From Nitrosomonas sp. (GTDB taxonomy: Bacteria > Pseudomonadota > Gammaproteobacteria > Burkholderiales > Nitrosomonadaceae): DNA of 23,056 nucleotides. Position numbers and translations under genes: made by a program. Where the stretch lies: positions 1 through 23,056 of the forward strand of contig JAJFJI010000266.1 of NCBI GenBank assembly GCA_021774205.1, read 5' to 3'. Of this stretch, positions 23,044-23,056 are shown piece after piece (positions within the stretch are counted from its first letter, which is position 1; every line of letters starts with the position of its first letter). The notes below the pieces were generated by a model. It did no database searches, was not told the DNA's origin, and saw nothing but the letters and a program-made list of their open reading frames with translations.

Positions 23044-23056
23044 TTAATCCTAAAAA

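Overview
The window looks like part of a betaproteobacterial chromosome, probably of the Nitrosomonadales type. The evidence is moderate AT-richness, a DnaE N-terminus that reads like betaproteobacterial rather than enterobacterial PolIII alpha, a glrK-qseG-glrR style operon, and a heavy load of short mobile repeats. The genus is an inference from protein resemblance only.

Layout. Bases 1-1309 are a complete IS3-family insertion sequence (orfA/orfB, matched terminal repeats) that has landed inside an older miniature element. A higBA toxin-antitoxin pair (1368-1948) follows. A minus-strand block then holds a dicarboxylate/amino-acid:cation symporter, a DegS/DegQ-like membrane-anchored protease and thioredoxin 2 (2546-5618), with a broken small reading frame just upstream of trxC. 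A divergent small membrane protein (5839-6228), a third miniature element, a J-domain protein, zapE and a DUF3820 gene (6479-9375) come next.

Bases 9366-11696 are a duplicated repeat region split by a group II intron. The intron boundaries (9548-11534) can be placed almost exactly, because a 7-nt EBS1 in domain I is perfectly complementary to the 7 bases before the insertion point. A BrnT/CopG-like toxin-antitoxin pair (12088-12665) follows. After it comes a comparatively GC-rich lytic-transglycosylase-like lipoprotein gene lying between two same-orientation copies of a miniature element, then a small exported protein.

The right part holds trhP (yegQ, peptidase U32 family) divergent from a full-length dnaE, and an overlapping glrK-qseG-glrR sensor/lipoprotein/regulator operon that is convergent with dnaE.

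Three families of non-coding miniature elements recur. Family A (ends CCTAAAATCCTCAGTTG, flanked by TTAA) has five copies or fragments. Family B (85 bp, nearly palindromic) has two copies. Family C (141 bp, TTCA target duplication) has one. Family A copies often abut stop codons, so they may shape mRNA 3' ends. The main observations of interest are this repeat network, the intron targeted to a repeat unit, and the possible repeat-bounded lipoprotein gene cassette.
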